Positions 27,132-35,982 of a stretch of DNA of 48,646 nucleotides are shown piece after piece (the first letter of the stretch is position 1; every line of letters begins with the position of its first letter). Below the pieces are notes generated by a model, which was given only the letters and a program-made list of their open reading frames with translations, searched no databases and was not told the DNA's origin. Source of the DNA: Rhodospirillales bacterium (lineage in GTDB: Bacteria; Pseudomonadota; Alphaproteobacteria; Rhodospirillales; UBA2165); contig JAJDXO010000058.1 in assembly GCA_022823235.1 (NCBI GenBank), forward strand, positions 1-48,646, given 5' to 3'. Position numbers and translations under genes: made by a program.

Positions 27132-28151
27132 ATGATCAGAATATGGGCCGCGGCGCTGGTTCTTGCCGTGACGGCACTGTTGCCGGCGCCTTGCGCCGCC
27201 GCCGGTTCCGCCGTTGTCGTGATGTACCACCGGTTCGGCGAGGACAAATTTCCCTCCACCAACATTCGGCTCGAGCAGTTCGAGGCTCACCTCGAGGAGC
27301 TCCGGGCCGGCGGGTTCAACGTCCTGCCGGTCCCGGCGATCGTCGATGCCATCCGGAAAGGCGACGCGCTCCCCGACCGGGCGGTCGGCATCACCATCGA
27401 TGACGGCTATCTCTCGATCTACACCGAGGCCTGGCCGCGCCTGAAGCGGGCCGGCTTTCCCTTCACCGTCTTCATCGCCACCGCCCCGGTCGACCACCGG
27501 CTGTCGGGCTTCATGTCGTGGGATCAGATCAGGGAGTTGCGGGACGGCGGCGTGACCATCGGCGCCCACACGGCGACCCACAACCACATGCCCGAACATG
27601 ACGACGCCCGGAACGAACGGGAGCTGACCGTCTCAAACCGGCGATTCGAAGCCGAGCTCGGGACCGTCCCCGCCCTTTTCGCCTACCCGTTCGGCGAGGG
27701 CGGCACCCGCGTGGAGAAACTGGTTCGCGCCGCCGGCTACCGCGCCGCCTTCGGCCAGCAGTCCGGGGCCGTTCACGGAAGCCAGAACCGGTTCAGGCTG
27801 CCGCGCTTCGCGCTCAACGAGCGGTATGGCGAGATGAGCCGGTTCCGGCTGCTGATCAACTCGCTGCCGGTCCCGGTCGCCGATTTCACGCCGGGCGACA
27901 CGGTGATCGGGAGGAACAATCCGCCGGCGGTCGGGTTCACGGTCGCCGAAGGGTTGGGGTCCCTGTCCCGGCTGGAGTGCTTCGCGTCCACCGAAGGCCG
28001 CCTGGACATCCAACGGCTTGGCCCAAGGCGGGTCGAGCTCAGGCTTACCAATCCGCTGCCCGACGGACGCTCGCGGATCAACTGCACCATGCCGGCGGAC
28101 CAGGGCCGGTGGCGGTGGCTGGGAATCCAGTTCGTGGTTCCGAGACGGTAG
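27132..28151 (+). CDS. Secreted polysaccharide deacetylase (NodB homology, carbohydrate esterase 4 type)
   Basis: 339 residues. A signal peptide (MIRIWAAALVLAVTALLPAP, cleavage after CAAA) sends it to the periplasm. The NodB domain has the catalytic Asp pair in TIDDGY (90-91) and metal His146 and His150 in GAHTATH. The YHRFGEDKFPSTNIRLEQF opening resembles deacetylases of the PgaB/IcaB side of the family, so the substrate may be an N-acetylglucosamine polymer. The C-terminal 100 residues form a beta-rich region I do not recognise. Its TAG stop is the first triplet of a MITE-like element. Confidence 0.85.
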   Translation: MIRIWAAALVLAVTALLPAPCAAAGSAVVVMYHRFGEDKFPSTNIRLEQFEAHLEELRAGGFNVLPVPAIVDAIRKGDALPDRAVGITIDDGYLSIYTEAWPRLKRAGFPFTVFIATAPVDHRLSGFMSWDQIRELRDGGVTIGAHTATHNHMPEHDDARNERELTVSNRRFEAELGTVPALFAYPFGEGGTRVEKLVRAAGYRAAFGQQSGAVHGSQNRFRLPRFALNERYGEMSRFRLLINSLPVPVADFTPGDTVIGRNNPPAVGFTVAEGLGSLSRLECFASTEGRLDIQRLGPRRVELRLTNPLPDGRSRINCTMPADQGRWRWLGIQFVVPRR

Positions 28152-28269
28152 GGTCCGGACTCAATTGATAGCGTCATGGCCGGGCAAGGACCCGGCCATC
28201 CACGTGGATCACCGTCTCCGTGGTTCGGACATTGGAAATCGGGAATTCGCTAATTGAGTACAGACCCTA
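28149..28269. mobile_element. Complete 121-bp MITE-like element between convergent genes
   Basis: Left end TAGGGTCCGGACTCAATTG, right end (minus strand) TAGGGTCTGTACTCAATTA, both TA-flanked. The centre carries the palindrome GTCATGGCCGGG..CCCGGCCATCCA (28172-28202). The left TAG is the stop codon of the deacetylase gene and the right TAG (28267-28269) is the stop codon of the Bax-like gene. No protein is encoded. Confidence 0.75.
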
Positions 28270-29277
28270 AATCGCGGGTTCTTCCGGCGAACGGCGGGAA
28301 GCCGTTGCGACGCCGAGCCGCGCGCCGTCAAAGGCCTGCAGCCGGTTGAACCGGATCAATCCCTGAATCGACTTCACGTACTCTTCGCCGCGTTCGGAGT
28401 AGCCGGTCAGCGTCCTCGCCAATTCCACGCCGTGAAGCGGCTGCGAGGCGGCCCGTCGGGCGGATCGCAAAGCGCGAAATCCCCGGTAGGCGCGGTGGGT
28501 GTTGAGATTTTCCATGTACGCCCGGACCCCCTCGATCAGGCTTGGAAAGGCCCGAACCTGATGATTGCGCCCGGCGGCGCGTTTCCGGGGCACCATGTGC
28601 CTGTTGCGGGAGAAGGTCCACTGACCGAACAGCGCGTTGCCCTCGAGCACGAAGCGGGAGGTGCCCCAACCGGTTTCTTCCGCCGACTGCGCGATCGCCA
28701 GCGAGGGCGGGATCACGTCCATGCGGGCGAGCAGGCCCTTCAGATCGGCGCGCTTTACCTCGTAAACCTCCGCCTTGGCCGCCAGCCAAAGCCGGTCGAC
28801 GGCGGGCAGATCGCCCTTGTGCCCGAGAATCCGCTCGAGCCGCGCGCGGTCGGCGCGAATCTCGTCGTTTGCCTGAAGGATCAGCGGCAACACCGTCTTG
28901 ATGAACAGCGCCTTCCGCTTGGCCGGCACGCGGATCGCCCGCATATCGACCGGCATGGCGGCGACGAAATGCCTCGGCACCAGCCCGTCCCCGTCCCGCA
29001 GCCGGTCGAGGTCGTAGCCGAGCCCGGCAAAAGTGCGATCGAGGGCGCTGACGGTCAGCAGCGGCGCGGCGCGCGGCCCGGCTCCCCGGACCGAGGCGGA
29101 GATCACGCCCGACGCGGCGTCGAATGCCGGGTCCTCGAGCTTGAATTCGGCCTGGGGCGACCGGGTCACGGACGCCGGCGGATAGCGCAGCGCCGCCACC
29201 ATGGCGGCCACGGCGCACACCCCAACGAACCCGATGACCGTCTTTTCGAAGGTCGATTTCCTAGTGGCCTCTGTCAT
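28267..29277 (-). CDS. Bax-like glucosaminidase, membrane-anchored
   Basis: 336 residues. An N-terminal hydrophobic segment (TVIGFVGVCAVAAMVAALRY) can anchor it to the inner membrane. After a variable middle part, residues about 185-320 form a glucosaminidase domain of the Bax/FlgJ type with IPPSLAIAQSAEETGWGTS (catalytic Glu within AEETGWG), NALFGQWTF and the HRAYRGFRALR helix. It should hydrolyse peptidoglycan glycan strands in the periplasm. A perfect CtrA-type box lies about 145 bases upstream. The TAG stop is donated by the MITE-like element. Confidence 0.85.
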   Translation of the reverse strand: MTEATRKSTFEKTVIGFVGVCAVAAMVAALRYPPASVTRSPQAEFKLEDPAFDAASGVISASVRGAGPRAAPLLTVSALDRTFAGLGYDLDRLRDGDGLVPRHFVAAMPVDMRAIRVPAKRKALFIKTVLPLILQANDEIRADRARLERILGHKGDLPAVDRLWLAAKAEVYEVKRADLKGLLARMDVIPPSLAIAQSAEETGWGTSRFVLEGNALFGQWTFSRNRHMVPRKRAAGRNHQVRAFPSLIEGVRAYMENLNTHRAYRGFRALRSARRAASQPLHGVELARTLTGYSERGEEYVKSIQGLIRFNRLQAFDGARLGVATASRRSPEEPAI

Positions 29278-29419
29278 AACCGGGGATCCGAAATTCTCAC
29301 CGACGGCAATACACAGGCATAATACGAACTCCGCGTTTTTCGGAAGCGAAACGCGCGCGGAATTCCTGCCAGCGCCGCTCTTATACCCAATTCCGGGGCC
29401 GCCGGGCCAGCCGTTTTTT

Positions 29420-29434
29420 TTAACGGTGCGTTAA
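29420..29434. promoter_or_regulatory. Perfect CtrA-type box (TTAA-N7-TTAA)
   Basis: TTAACGGTGCGTTAA is a perfect match to the full CtrA site of alphaproteobacteria and is also a 6-base inverted repeat with a GTG centre. It lies in the 233-base gap between trpS and the Bax-like gene, 143-157 bases upstream of the latter's start. No other perfect full site was noticed in the window. Confidence 0.55.
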
Positions 29435-29467
29435 CCATTTGACGGCACGGCGCCCGGAAGACGCCGA

Positions 29468-29500
29468 AATGCGCCTGAAACACACCTGAAATACGCCTGA
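29468..29500. repeat. Three tandem 11-bp units downstream of trpS
   Basis: AATGCGCCTGA, AACACACCTGA and AATACGCCTGA follow one another. They are flanked by GCCCGG (29452-29457) and CCGGGC (29503-29508), which can pair and place the repeats in a loop just past the trpS stop. Confidence 0.6.
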
Positions 29501-29510
29501 AACCGGGCGG

Positions 29511-30515
29511 CTACGGGGCGGGGCGCAGCAGCCCGACGATGTCATAAACGTCGTCGAGAACCGGCTTCGCGATCTCGGATGCCTGTTCCGCGCCGCGGGC
29601 GAGGACCCGGTCCAGATAGGCCGGATCGGCGGTCAGCCGGGACATTTCGCCGCCGATGGGGGCCAACACCGAAACCGCGAGCTCGGTGATGGAGTCCTTG
29701 AACCGGGAGAACTGGGCGCCGGCGAATTCCCGGCACACATCCTCCATCGTCTTGTCGCAAAGCGCCGCGTAGATGCCGAGCAGATTGCGGGCTTCGGGGC
29801 GCCCGTCCAGTCCCGCCGGGGTCTCCGGCAGGGGCTCCGGATCGGTCTTGGCGCGCCTCAGCTTCCTGGCGATGGTGTCGGCATCGTCGGTCATGTTGAT
29901 CCGCGAATTTTCCGACGGATCCGATTTGGACATCTTGCTGGACCCGTCCCGGAGCGACATGACCCGTGTCGCCTCGCCGAGGATCAGCGGCTCGACCATG
30001 GGGAAGAACTCGACCCCGAAGTCGTTGTTGAACTTTTGGGCGATATCCCGGGTGAGCTCCAGATGCTGCTTCTGGTCCTCCCCCACCGGCACGTGGGTCG
30101 CCTTGTAGACCAGGATGTCCGCGGCCATCAGGCTCGGGTAGGCATAGAGGCCCACCGAGGCGTTCTCCCGGTTCTTCCCGGCCTTCTCCTTGAACTGGGT
30201 CATCCGGTTGAGCCAGCCCAGCCGCGCGACGCAGTTGAAGATCCAGGCGAGCTCCGCATGGGCGGGAACCGCCGACTGGTTGAAGATGATGTTGGTCTCG
30301 GAATCGAGCCCGGCGGCGATCAGACCCGCGGTCACCTCCCGGGTGTTCGCCGGCAGCTCCTTCGGGTCCTGCCACTGGGTAATCGCGTGCAGGTCGACGA
30401 CGCAATAAATGCACTCGTACCGGTTCTGCAGCGCCGCCCAGTTGCGCAGCGCGCCGAGATAGTTGCCGAGATGCAGATCGCCGGTGGGCTGGACGCCGGA
30501 AAAGATGCGGGACAT
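29511..30515 (-). CDS. trpS: Tryptophanyl-tRNA synthetase
   Basis: 334 residues from the ATG at 30515 ([18 protein letters not shown]). An upstream TTG would add four residues without support. This class Ic synthetase charges tRNA-Trp. The HIGH-type signature is [10 protein letters not shown] (about 13-22) and the KMSKS motif is in [10 protein letters not shown] (about 200). The ligand-binding [20 protein letters not shown] segment is intact. It follows murJ by 97 bases, in the common mutS-glnD-murJ-trpS alphaproteobacterial order. Confidence 0.97.
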   Translation of the reverse strand: MSRIFSGVQPTGDLHLGNYLGALRNWAALQNRYECIYCVVDLHAITQWQDPKELPANTREVTAGLIAAGLDSETNIIFNQSAVPAHAELAWIFNCVARLGWLNRMTQFKEKAGKNRENASVGLYAYPSLMAADILVYKATHVPVGEDQKQHLELTRDIAQKFNNDFGVEFFPMVEPLILGEATRVMSLRDGSSKMSKSDPSENSRINMTDDADTIARKLRRAKTDPEPLPETPAGLDGRPEARNLLGIYAALCDKTMEDVCREFAGAQFSRFKDSITELAVSVLAPIGGEMSRLTADPAYLDRVLARGAEQASEIAKPVLDDVYDIVGLLRPAP

Positions 30516-30612
30516 GGAAACTCTCAAAAACTGCGCGAGGAAGCGGCGGTGTTATGGCGTCCCGGTTCCCGGGGGTCAAGCTTGGGGGCCGGGCACGGGG
30601 TCCGGCTTGGAA

Positions 30613-32157
30613 TCAGGCGCGCTTGAGAAAGCTCCTCAGGTCGGCGGGCCGGGCGGCGCCAAAGACCATCGCCGCGAGGCCGAACACCGCGAGCCCGCCG
30701 GCGACCAGGACCGCGAGACCCAGGATGCGGTCGAGCTCCGGTCCCGCGGCCAGCCCGGCCAGCGCCCCGGACCCCCAGTAGAGCCCCGCGCCCATGACCG
30801 CACCGGCGGCGATGGTCCGCGCGGCGCGGGCCTTGAGCCGCGCATCGGGCTCGAAATGGCCGCGGCGCCACAGCACAAATCCGAGCGCGCCCGCATTGAG
30901 CCAGCTCGAGACCGCGGTGGCGGCGGCGATCCCCACATGCAGGAACGGTCCGATCAAGGCCAGGCTGAGACCCACATTCACCGCCATGGCCGCCACCGAA
31001 ATGATCACCGGCGTCCTGGTATCGCCGCGGGCGAAGAAGCCGGGCGCCAGCACCTTGACCAGAACATAGGCCGGCAGGCCCCAGGCGTAGACCGCCAGCG
31101 CGGCGGCGGTGGCGCTTGCCTGTTCGGCGGTGAAGGCGCCTCGCTGGAACAGCGCGGCGACGATGGGCCCGGCGATGATGGCCAGCGCGATGGCGGCCGG
31201 GATCGTCAGCAGCAATGAAAATTCGAGCGCCCGGTTCTGGGAATGCATGGTTGCCGCGTCGTCGCCGGCCCGCAGTTGACGGCTGAGCATGGGCAGCAGC
31301 GCCGTGCCCACGGCGACCCCGATGACCCCCAGCGGGAGCTGGGTCACCCGGTCGGCGAAGAACAGGTACGAAATCGAGCCGCTCGGCAGCAGGGAGGCGA
31401 TGATCATGTCGATCACCAGGTTGATCTGGTAGACGCCGGCGCCCAGGGCGACCGGCAGGATGCGCCGGAGCAGCAGCCGGACGTCGCCGGTGAGCCTCGG
31501 CCAACTCAGCCGGAGCGCGAACCCGGCGCGCGCCGCCGCCCAATACAGCCACGCCAGTTGGATGGCGCCGGCGGCGAAGACCCCCCAGGCCAGGGCATGA
31601 GCGGGGCTGGGCAGCACCGGCGCGGCCGCGAGCAGGAACCCGATCAGGGAGAGATTGAGCAGGACCGGCGTCGCCGCGGCGGCGGCGAACCTGCCGACCG
31701 AGTTCAGCACCCCGGCCAGCAGCGATACCAGCGAAATGAACAGCAGGTAGGGGAAGGTAATCCGCGTCAGCCAGACGGTGAGGTCGAACTTCTCCGGCTC
31801 GTCCAGGAACCCCGGCGCCAGCCCCCGCATCAGCCACGGCATGGCGATTTCGGCGAGCGCCGTCACGACGGCGAGCAGAACGAACAGGACCGCGAGAGAT
31901 TCCTCGGCGAATTTCCGGGCCGGCGCCTCGCCGTCGGCTTCCAGCTTGCCGGCGAAGATGGGCACGAAGGCGGACGCGAAGGCGCCCTCGGCGAACAGGC
32001 GGCGGAACAGATTGGGCAGCTTGAAGGCGACGAAGAACGCATCGCCCACGCCGGTCGCCCCGACGATGGCCGCGATCAGAATGTCCCGGATGAACCCCAG
32101 GACCCGGCTGACCATGGTCAGGCCGCCGACGGTGAGGATGGAGCGCAGAAGGTTCAT
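30613..32157 (-). CDS. murJ: Lipid II flippase MurJ (MviN)
   Basis: 514 residues with about 14 membrane helices. MurJ moves lipid II across the inner membrane for peptidoglycan synthesis. The N-terminal VGGLTMVSRVLGFIRDILIA, FRRLFAEGAFASAFVPIF and FPYLLFISLVSLLAGVLNS blocks are family hallmarks; the essential Arg in TMVSRVLGF and the RRLFAEGAF loop are present. The first ATG gives the canonical MNLLRSILTVGG start. Upstream is a 260-base gap holding a composite repeat, so it may need its own promoter; none was clear. Confidence 0.95.
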   Translation of the reverse strand: MNLLRSILTVGGLTMVSRVLGFIRDILIAAIVGATGVGDAFFVAFKLPNLFRRLFAEGAFASAFVPIFAGKLEADGEAPARKFAEESLAVLFVLLAVVTALAEIAMPWLMRGLAPGFLDEPEKFDLTVWLTRITFPYLLFISLVSLLAGVLNSVGRFAAAAATPVLLNLSLIGFLLAAAPVLPSPAHALAWGVFAAGAIQLAWLYWAAARAGFALRLSWPRLTGDVRLLLRRILPVALGAGVYQINLVIDMIIASLLPSGSISYLFFADRVTQLPLGVIGVAVGTALLPMLSRQLRAGDDAATMHSQNRALEFSLLLTIPAAIALAIIAGPIVAALFQRGAFTAEQASATAAALAVYAWGLPAYVLVKVLAPGFFARGDTRTPVIISVAAMAVNVGLSLALIGPFLHVGIAAATAVSSWLNAGALGFVLWRRGHFEPDARLKARAARTIAAGAVMGAGLYWGSGALAGLAAGPELDRILGLAVLVAGGLAVFGLAAMVFGAARPADLRSFLKRA

Positions 32158-32210
32158 GGTCGGGTCACGCTATCCCCTCACTCCGTCCCTCTCTCCCTGA
32201 CCAAACCAAC

Positions 32211-32375
32211 TCCCCTCCCCCTTGACGGGGGAGGGTTGGGGTGGGGGTGCATCTTAAAATGGGTGGGGGTGATTTGGAAATTCCCCCTCACCCGGCTACG
32301 GCTAGGCTCGGCGTTCGCCTCGCCAAGCCTCCGCATCCCTCTCCCTCCAGGGGAGAGGGACTTTGTGCCGCGCCC
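32211..32375. repeat. Composite GC-rich repeat between glnD and murJ
   Basis: Contains CTCCCCCTTGACGGGGGAG, then GGTTGGGGTGGGGGTG, a GGAAATTCCCCCTCACCC block, a GGCTAGGCTCGG..GCC block, and CCCTCTCCCTCCAGGGGAGAGGG. The same order recurs at 1-140, and in the opposite orientation at 1990-2165, 39429-39600 and partly 47845-47985. Confidence 0.8.
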
Positions 32376-32417
32376 CCGTCACCGCTCTAGCGGTCAATGC
32401 GGGCAAAAATGTGGCGC

Positions 32418-35204
32418 CTATTCCGCCGCTTCAACCGTTTCGTCCCCGGCGTTCGCGCCCGCGCCGGTTTTCGGATCGCCCACCGCCTCCATCAGGCGGT
32501 CGCGGATTTCCTCGATCTTGTCGTCGTGGGTGACCTTGAGCCCGAACACGTCCTTGACGTAGAACACGTCCACCGCCCGCTCGCCGTAGGTAAGAATATG
32601 GGCGCTGGAAATCTTGAGGCCGAGTTTCAGCAGCGCCGCCGTCACATCGTGCAGGAAGCCGGGCCTGTCCCGGCCGTTGACCTCGATCACCGAATCCGTG
32701 CTGGAGGCCCGGTTGTCGATCAGCACCCGGGGCGCCACGTTGAAGTACTGCTGGCGGCGGCCGAGAATGCTCTCGGGGCTCTTGGCGAGCTCCGCCGCCG
32801 GATTGTATTTGCCGGCGAGCCCGTCCTCGAGCCGCGTATAGAGACGCTGGAGCTTGGCCGGTTCGCTGAAGGCGCCGGATTGGGCGTCGCGGATGGAGAA
32901 GCTGTCGAGCGCCATCCCGTCCGACATGGTGACGATCTTGGCGTCCATGATGGTCGCGCCGGCGAGCGCCATGGCGCCGGCGATGCGGTTGAACAGGCCG
33001 GGATGGTCGGGGGTGTAGATGGTGATTTCGGTGAAATCGAACTCGTCGTCGATCCGGGTGTCGATGTGGAGCGTCAGATCGCGCCCCCTGGCTTCGCGGA
33101 CGATCTCCGCGTGCCGGAGGTGGGTGCCGCAGTCATAGGCCAGCCAGTAGGCCGGATATCCCTTGGAGATGTGGTCCTCCAGCTCGGCCTGGTCCCAACC
33201 GGCGGCCGCCGCGCGAAGTTCGTTCTTGGCGGCCTCGATCCGGTGCGTCCGGTTCTCGCTCATCATGTCGCCGGACATCACCTCGAGCGCCCGGAGATAC
33301 AGGCCCCGGAGCAGGCCCGATTTCCAGTTGTTCCAGGTGGTCGGCCCGACCGCCTTGATGTCGGCGACGGTGAGGATGGCGAGCAGCCTGAGGCGCTCCA
33401 CCGACTGCACCACGTCGACGAAATCCAGTACCGTGCGGGAATCGTCGATATCCCGCTTGAACGCGATGTGGCTCATCAGGAGATGCTGGCGCACCAGCCA
33501 GGCGACGGTCTCGGTCTCTTCCTCGGTCATCCCGAAGCGGGGGCACAGTTCGTTCGCCACCTCCTCGCCGAGCACCGAATGATCGCCGCCCCGTCCCTTG
33601 GCGATATCGTGGAGGAATACGGCGACGTACAGGGCGCGGCGCGACTGGATTTCCTTGATCGCGGCGGTGACGTTGGGCGTGTCCTCGACGAAGTCGCCGG
33701 TCTCGATCTTGTGCAGAATGCCCATCGCCCGGATGGTGTGCTCGTCCACCGTATAGGTGTGGTACATGTCGTACTGCATCTGGGCGACGACCCGGCCGAA
33801 ATCGGGAACGAATTCGCCGAACACGCCGCTTTCGTTCAGCTTCCGGAGCCCGTCCTCGGGGTTCTTCCGGGAGCACAGGATTTCCAGGAACAGCCGGTTG
33901 GCTTCCGGATCGCTGCGGAGACCGTCATCCACCAGATCCAGCTGGCCCGCCACCAGGCGGAGGGTGTTGGGGTGGATGTCCAGATCGTGCATGTGCGCCT
34001 CGTGGAACAGCCGCAGCAACTTGACCGGGTCGTTCCGGAAGGCGTCGTCGTTTGTGACGGCGAGGCGGCCGCCGTCGACGGTGAAGCCCTCCACGTTGGG
34101 CCGCCGCCGGGGCAGGCCGGGCAGCTTGAAGAACCGGCGTTTCTTGTGCTGGTCCTCGAGCACCGCGCACAGCACCCGGGTGAGATCGCCCACGTCCTTG
34201 GAGACCAGGAAGTAGGCTTTCATGAACTGCTCGACGCCGAGCGCGCCGTCCGTGTCGGCGTAGCCCATGCGTTCGGCGATGGCGCTCTGGACGTCGAAGG
34301 TCAGGCGCTCTTCGGCGCGCCCGGTCTTGTAGTGAATGTGGCAGCGCACCGTCCAAAGGAAATTGTCGGCGCTCTGGAACCGCTCGCCGTCCTGGGGCGT
34401 GAAGACGCCGGCCTCGACCAGGTCCGGCACCTCGTTGGCCTGATAGAGGTATTTGGCGATCCAGTAGAGGGTCTGAAGATCGCGCAGGCCACCCTTGCCC
34501 TCCTTGATGTTGGGTTCGACCACATAGCGGGAATCGCCCATGCGCTCGTGGCGCCCGTCCCGTTCCGCCAGCTTGGCCTCGACGAATGCCGGCCCGGTGC
34601 CGTTCACCAAGTCGTTCTGGAAGCGCGATTCGAACTCGAAGAACAGTTTCTGATTGCCCCACAGCCAGCGGGCATCCAGCAGGCTGGTGCGGATGGTGAT
34701 GTCTTCCCTGGCGAGCCGGATGCATTCGTCCACCGAGCGGGTCGCGTGGCCCACCTTGAGCCCCAGGTCCCACAACAGGTAGAGCATGTACTCGACCACC
34801 TGCTCCACGTGCGGGGTCTGCTTGTAGGGCAGCAGGAACAGCAGATCGATGTCGGAGGAGGGCGCCAGCTGTCCCCGCCCGTAGCCGCCGACGGCGACGA
34901 TGGAAATCTCCTCTCCGGTGGTCCGGGTGGCGACCGGATAGGCGTGGGTCGTGGCGAAGTCGAAAATCACCCGGACCAATTGATCGATGACGTAGGCGTT
35001 GGCGCGGACCGCCGCCTCGCCCCGCCCGTCGGCCTCGAAGCGCCGCTCCACCTCGCCGTACCCGCCGGCCAGCGCATCCTTCAGAATTTCCAGAACCCCG
35101 GCCCGGACGGCCGCCGAGTAGCCGTCGTCGCCCACGGCCTCGTCCATCCGCGCCAGCAGGGCGCGGCGGTCGATCAAATCCCGGCGGCGGGCAATCTCGT
35201 TCAT
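32418..35204 (-). CDS. glnD: [Protein-PII] uridylyltransferase/uridylyl-removing enzyme GlnD
   Basis: 928 residues, normal length. GlnD senses glutamine and uridylylates or de-uridylylates PII proteins, linking nitrogen status to GlnE and NtrBC. The nucleotidyltransferase motif GGYGRGQLAPSSDIDLLF is at about 100-118. The HD hydrolase motif FLHDIAKGRGGDHS is near 531. Two C-terminal ACT domains, beginning about 730 (EITIYTPDHPGLFNRIAGA) and 850 (VIEVNGRDRPGFLHDVTAA), bind glutamine. A very long antisense frame covers the gene but has no support. A 1.4-kb insert separates it from mutS. Confidence 0.97.
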   Translation of the reverse strand: MNEIARRRDLIDRRALLARMDEAVGDDGYSAAVRAGVLEILKDALAGGYGEVERRFEADGRGEAAVRANAYVIDQLVRVIFDFATTHAYPVATRTTGEEISIVAVGGYGRGQLAPSSDIDLLFLLPYKQTPHVEQVVEYMLYLLWDLGLKVGHATRSVDECIRLAREDITIRTSLLDARWLWGNQKLFFEFESRFQNDLVNGTGPAFVEAKLAERDGRHERMGDSRYVVEPNIKEGKGGLRDLQTLYWIAKYLYQANEVPDLVEAGVFTPQDGERFQSADNFLWTVRCHIHYKTGRAEERLTFDVQSAIAERMGYADTDGALGVEQFMKAYFLVSKDVGDLTRVLCAVLEDQHKKRRFFKLPGLPRRRPNVEGFTVDGGRLAVTNDDAFRNDPVKLLRLFHEAHMHDLDIHPNTLRLVAGQLDLVDDGLRSDPEANRLFLEILCSRKNPEDGLRKLNESGVFGEFVPDFGRVVAQMQYDMYHTYTVDEHTIRAMGILHKIETGDFVEDTPNVTAAIKEIQSRRALYVAVFLHDIAKGRGGDHSVLGEEVANELCPRFGMTEEETETVAWLVRQHLLMSHIAFKRDIDDSRTVLDFVDVVQSVERLRLLAILTVADIKAVGPTTWNNWKSGLLRGLYLRALEVMSGDMMSENRTHRIEAAKNELRAAAAGWDQAELEDHISKGYPAYWLAYDCGTHLRHAEIVREARGRDLTLHIDTRIDDEFDFTEITIYTPDHPGLFNRIAGAMALAGATIMDAKIVTMSDGMALDSFSIRDAQSGAFSEPAKLQRLYTRLEDGLAGKYNPAAELAKSPESILGRRQQYFNVAPRVLIDNRASSTDSVIEVNGRDRPGFLHDVTAALLKLGLKISSAHILTYGERAVDVFYVKDVFGLKVTHDDKIEEIRDRLMEAVGDPKTGAGANAGDETVEAAE

Positions 35205-35729
35205 GGGCGGGCGGTCATCCTGAGTTTCATGCTCACTTTATACCTTTAGCTCTCTCATGTCGCACGCGGAACCGGTCCCGGACCGGCATGTCCAAAATGT
35301 CCGCTTTTGGCGCGGATTTCGGACAAAAGGGGGCCGAAATGTCCATTTTTGTCCATCCCGCCCGCGACGCCCGCCTTGCAAGCCGTTGAAATCATTCAGT
35401 TTCGATTCCGGGAATTTCGGACAATGGACAAAACATGACATTCATGGACATTCATGGACATTTCAAAAACCGACGCGCCGCCAACGGGACCTCCCGCGGG
35501 CAGCGCTCGATAGTAATATAGTTCGAAACGCGCCGACCGCGAGTCCCTAAGCTCAAACAAAAAACAACCGAATTGCAACTATCGCTTGACTATGAGATTT
35601 CCGTTGCGGGTCGCCGACAATTTTGGTTGACTGCGAGTCGCAAATCGATTCTTTTATCTTGACTCTACTTTAAATATTTGTTAGCCGCCGCGCCTTTTTG
35701 ATTGGGGGCTCAAAAAGTGGCCCGGAGCA
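35205..35729. other. AT-richer intergenic DNA with TGTCC/GGACA motif cluster
   Basis: No gene is visible in these 525 bases. Nine TGTCC or GGACA motifs lie in 172 bases: TGTCC at 35289, 35298, 35340 and 35350; GGACA at 35321, 35419, 35426, 35446 and 35456. Several are about one helical turn apart, and TTCATGGACA is directly repeated at 35441-35460. The rest (35461-35729) is AT-rich and may hold the promoter of the two downstream genes; TTGACT occurs twice but without a convincing -10. Confidence 0.6.
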
Positions 35730-35942
35730 ATGCGTAATCTAATACAAAGCATGTTGTCCGCACCGCCGAGATTCGACGTCCGCGAGGAGTGGGATCGCGT
35801 CGTCAAGGTCACCATTGGAAGATTTGTGCGTGGCAATATATCTGCTCAAGACGGCCGGGTTCGCACCATGCGAGCAGCTCAAAAAGAACACGAAAGGGCC
35901 GTGGAAATTGCCCGGAGGTGGAGACGACGTGCGGCCAAGTAG
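35730..35942 (+). CDS. Small basic protein of unknown function
   Basis: 70 residues. I do not recognise it. The N-terminal half (MRNLIQSMLSAPPRFDVREE) is moderately hydrophobic and mixed; the C-terminal half is strongly basic and helical (QKEHERAVEIARRWRRRAAK), which could bind nucleic acid. GGAG precedes the ATG but only two bases away. It ends 40 bases before the next gene on the same strand, so the two probably form an operon. Codon use is less GC-biased than in the flanking glnD and mutS genes, which suggests an acquired segment. It may also be a chance frame. Confidence 0.45.
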   Translation: MRNLIQSMLSAPPRFDVREEWDRVVKVTIGRFVRGNISAQDGRVRTMRAAQKEHERAVEIARRWRRRAAK

Positions 35943-35982
35943 CTAGGGCCGCTAAGTCGCGAAATTACCCCGGGGGGCATGA

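Noticed and set aside
29414-29434. Rho-independent terminator of trpS at the TTAACG hairpin
   Set aside because: On the trpS strand the hairpin is followed by A residues. The T run lies on the other strand, before the hairpin, so the geometry is wrong for either direction.
32397-35249. A 950-codon open frame on the plus strand opposite glnD
   Set aside because: It is the exact antisense of a full-length, fully motif-supported glnD. Long antisense frames are expected at this GC content, and the translation is His/Asp/Gly-rich without domains.
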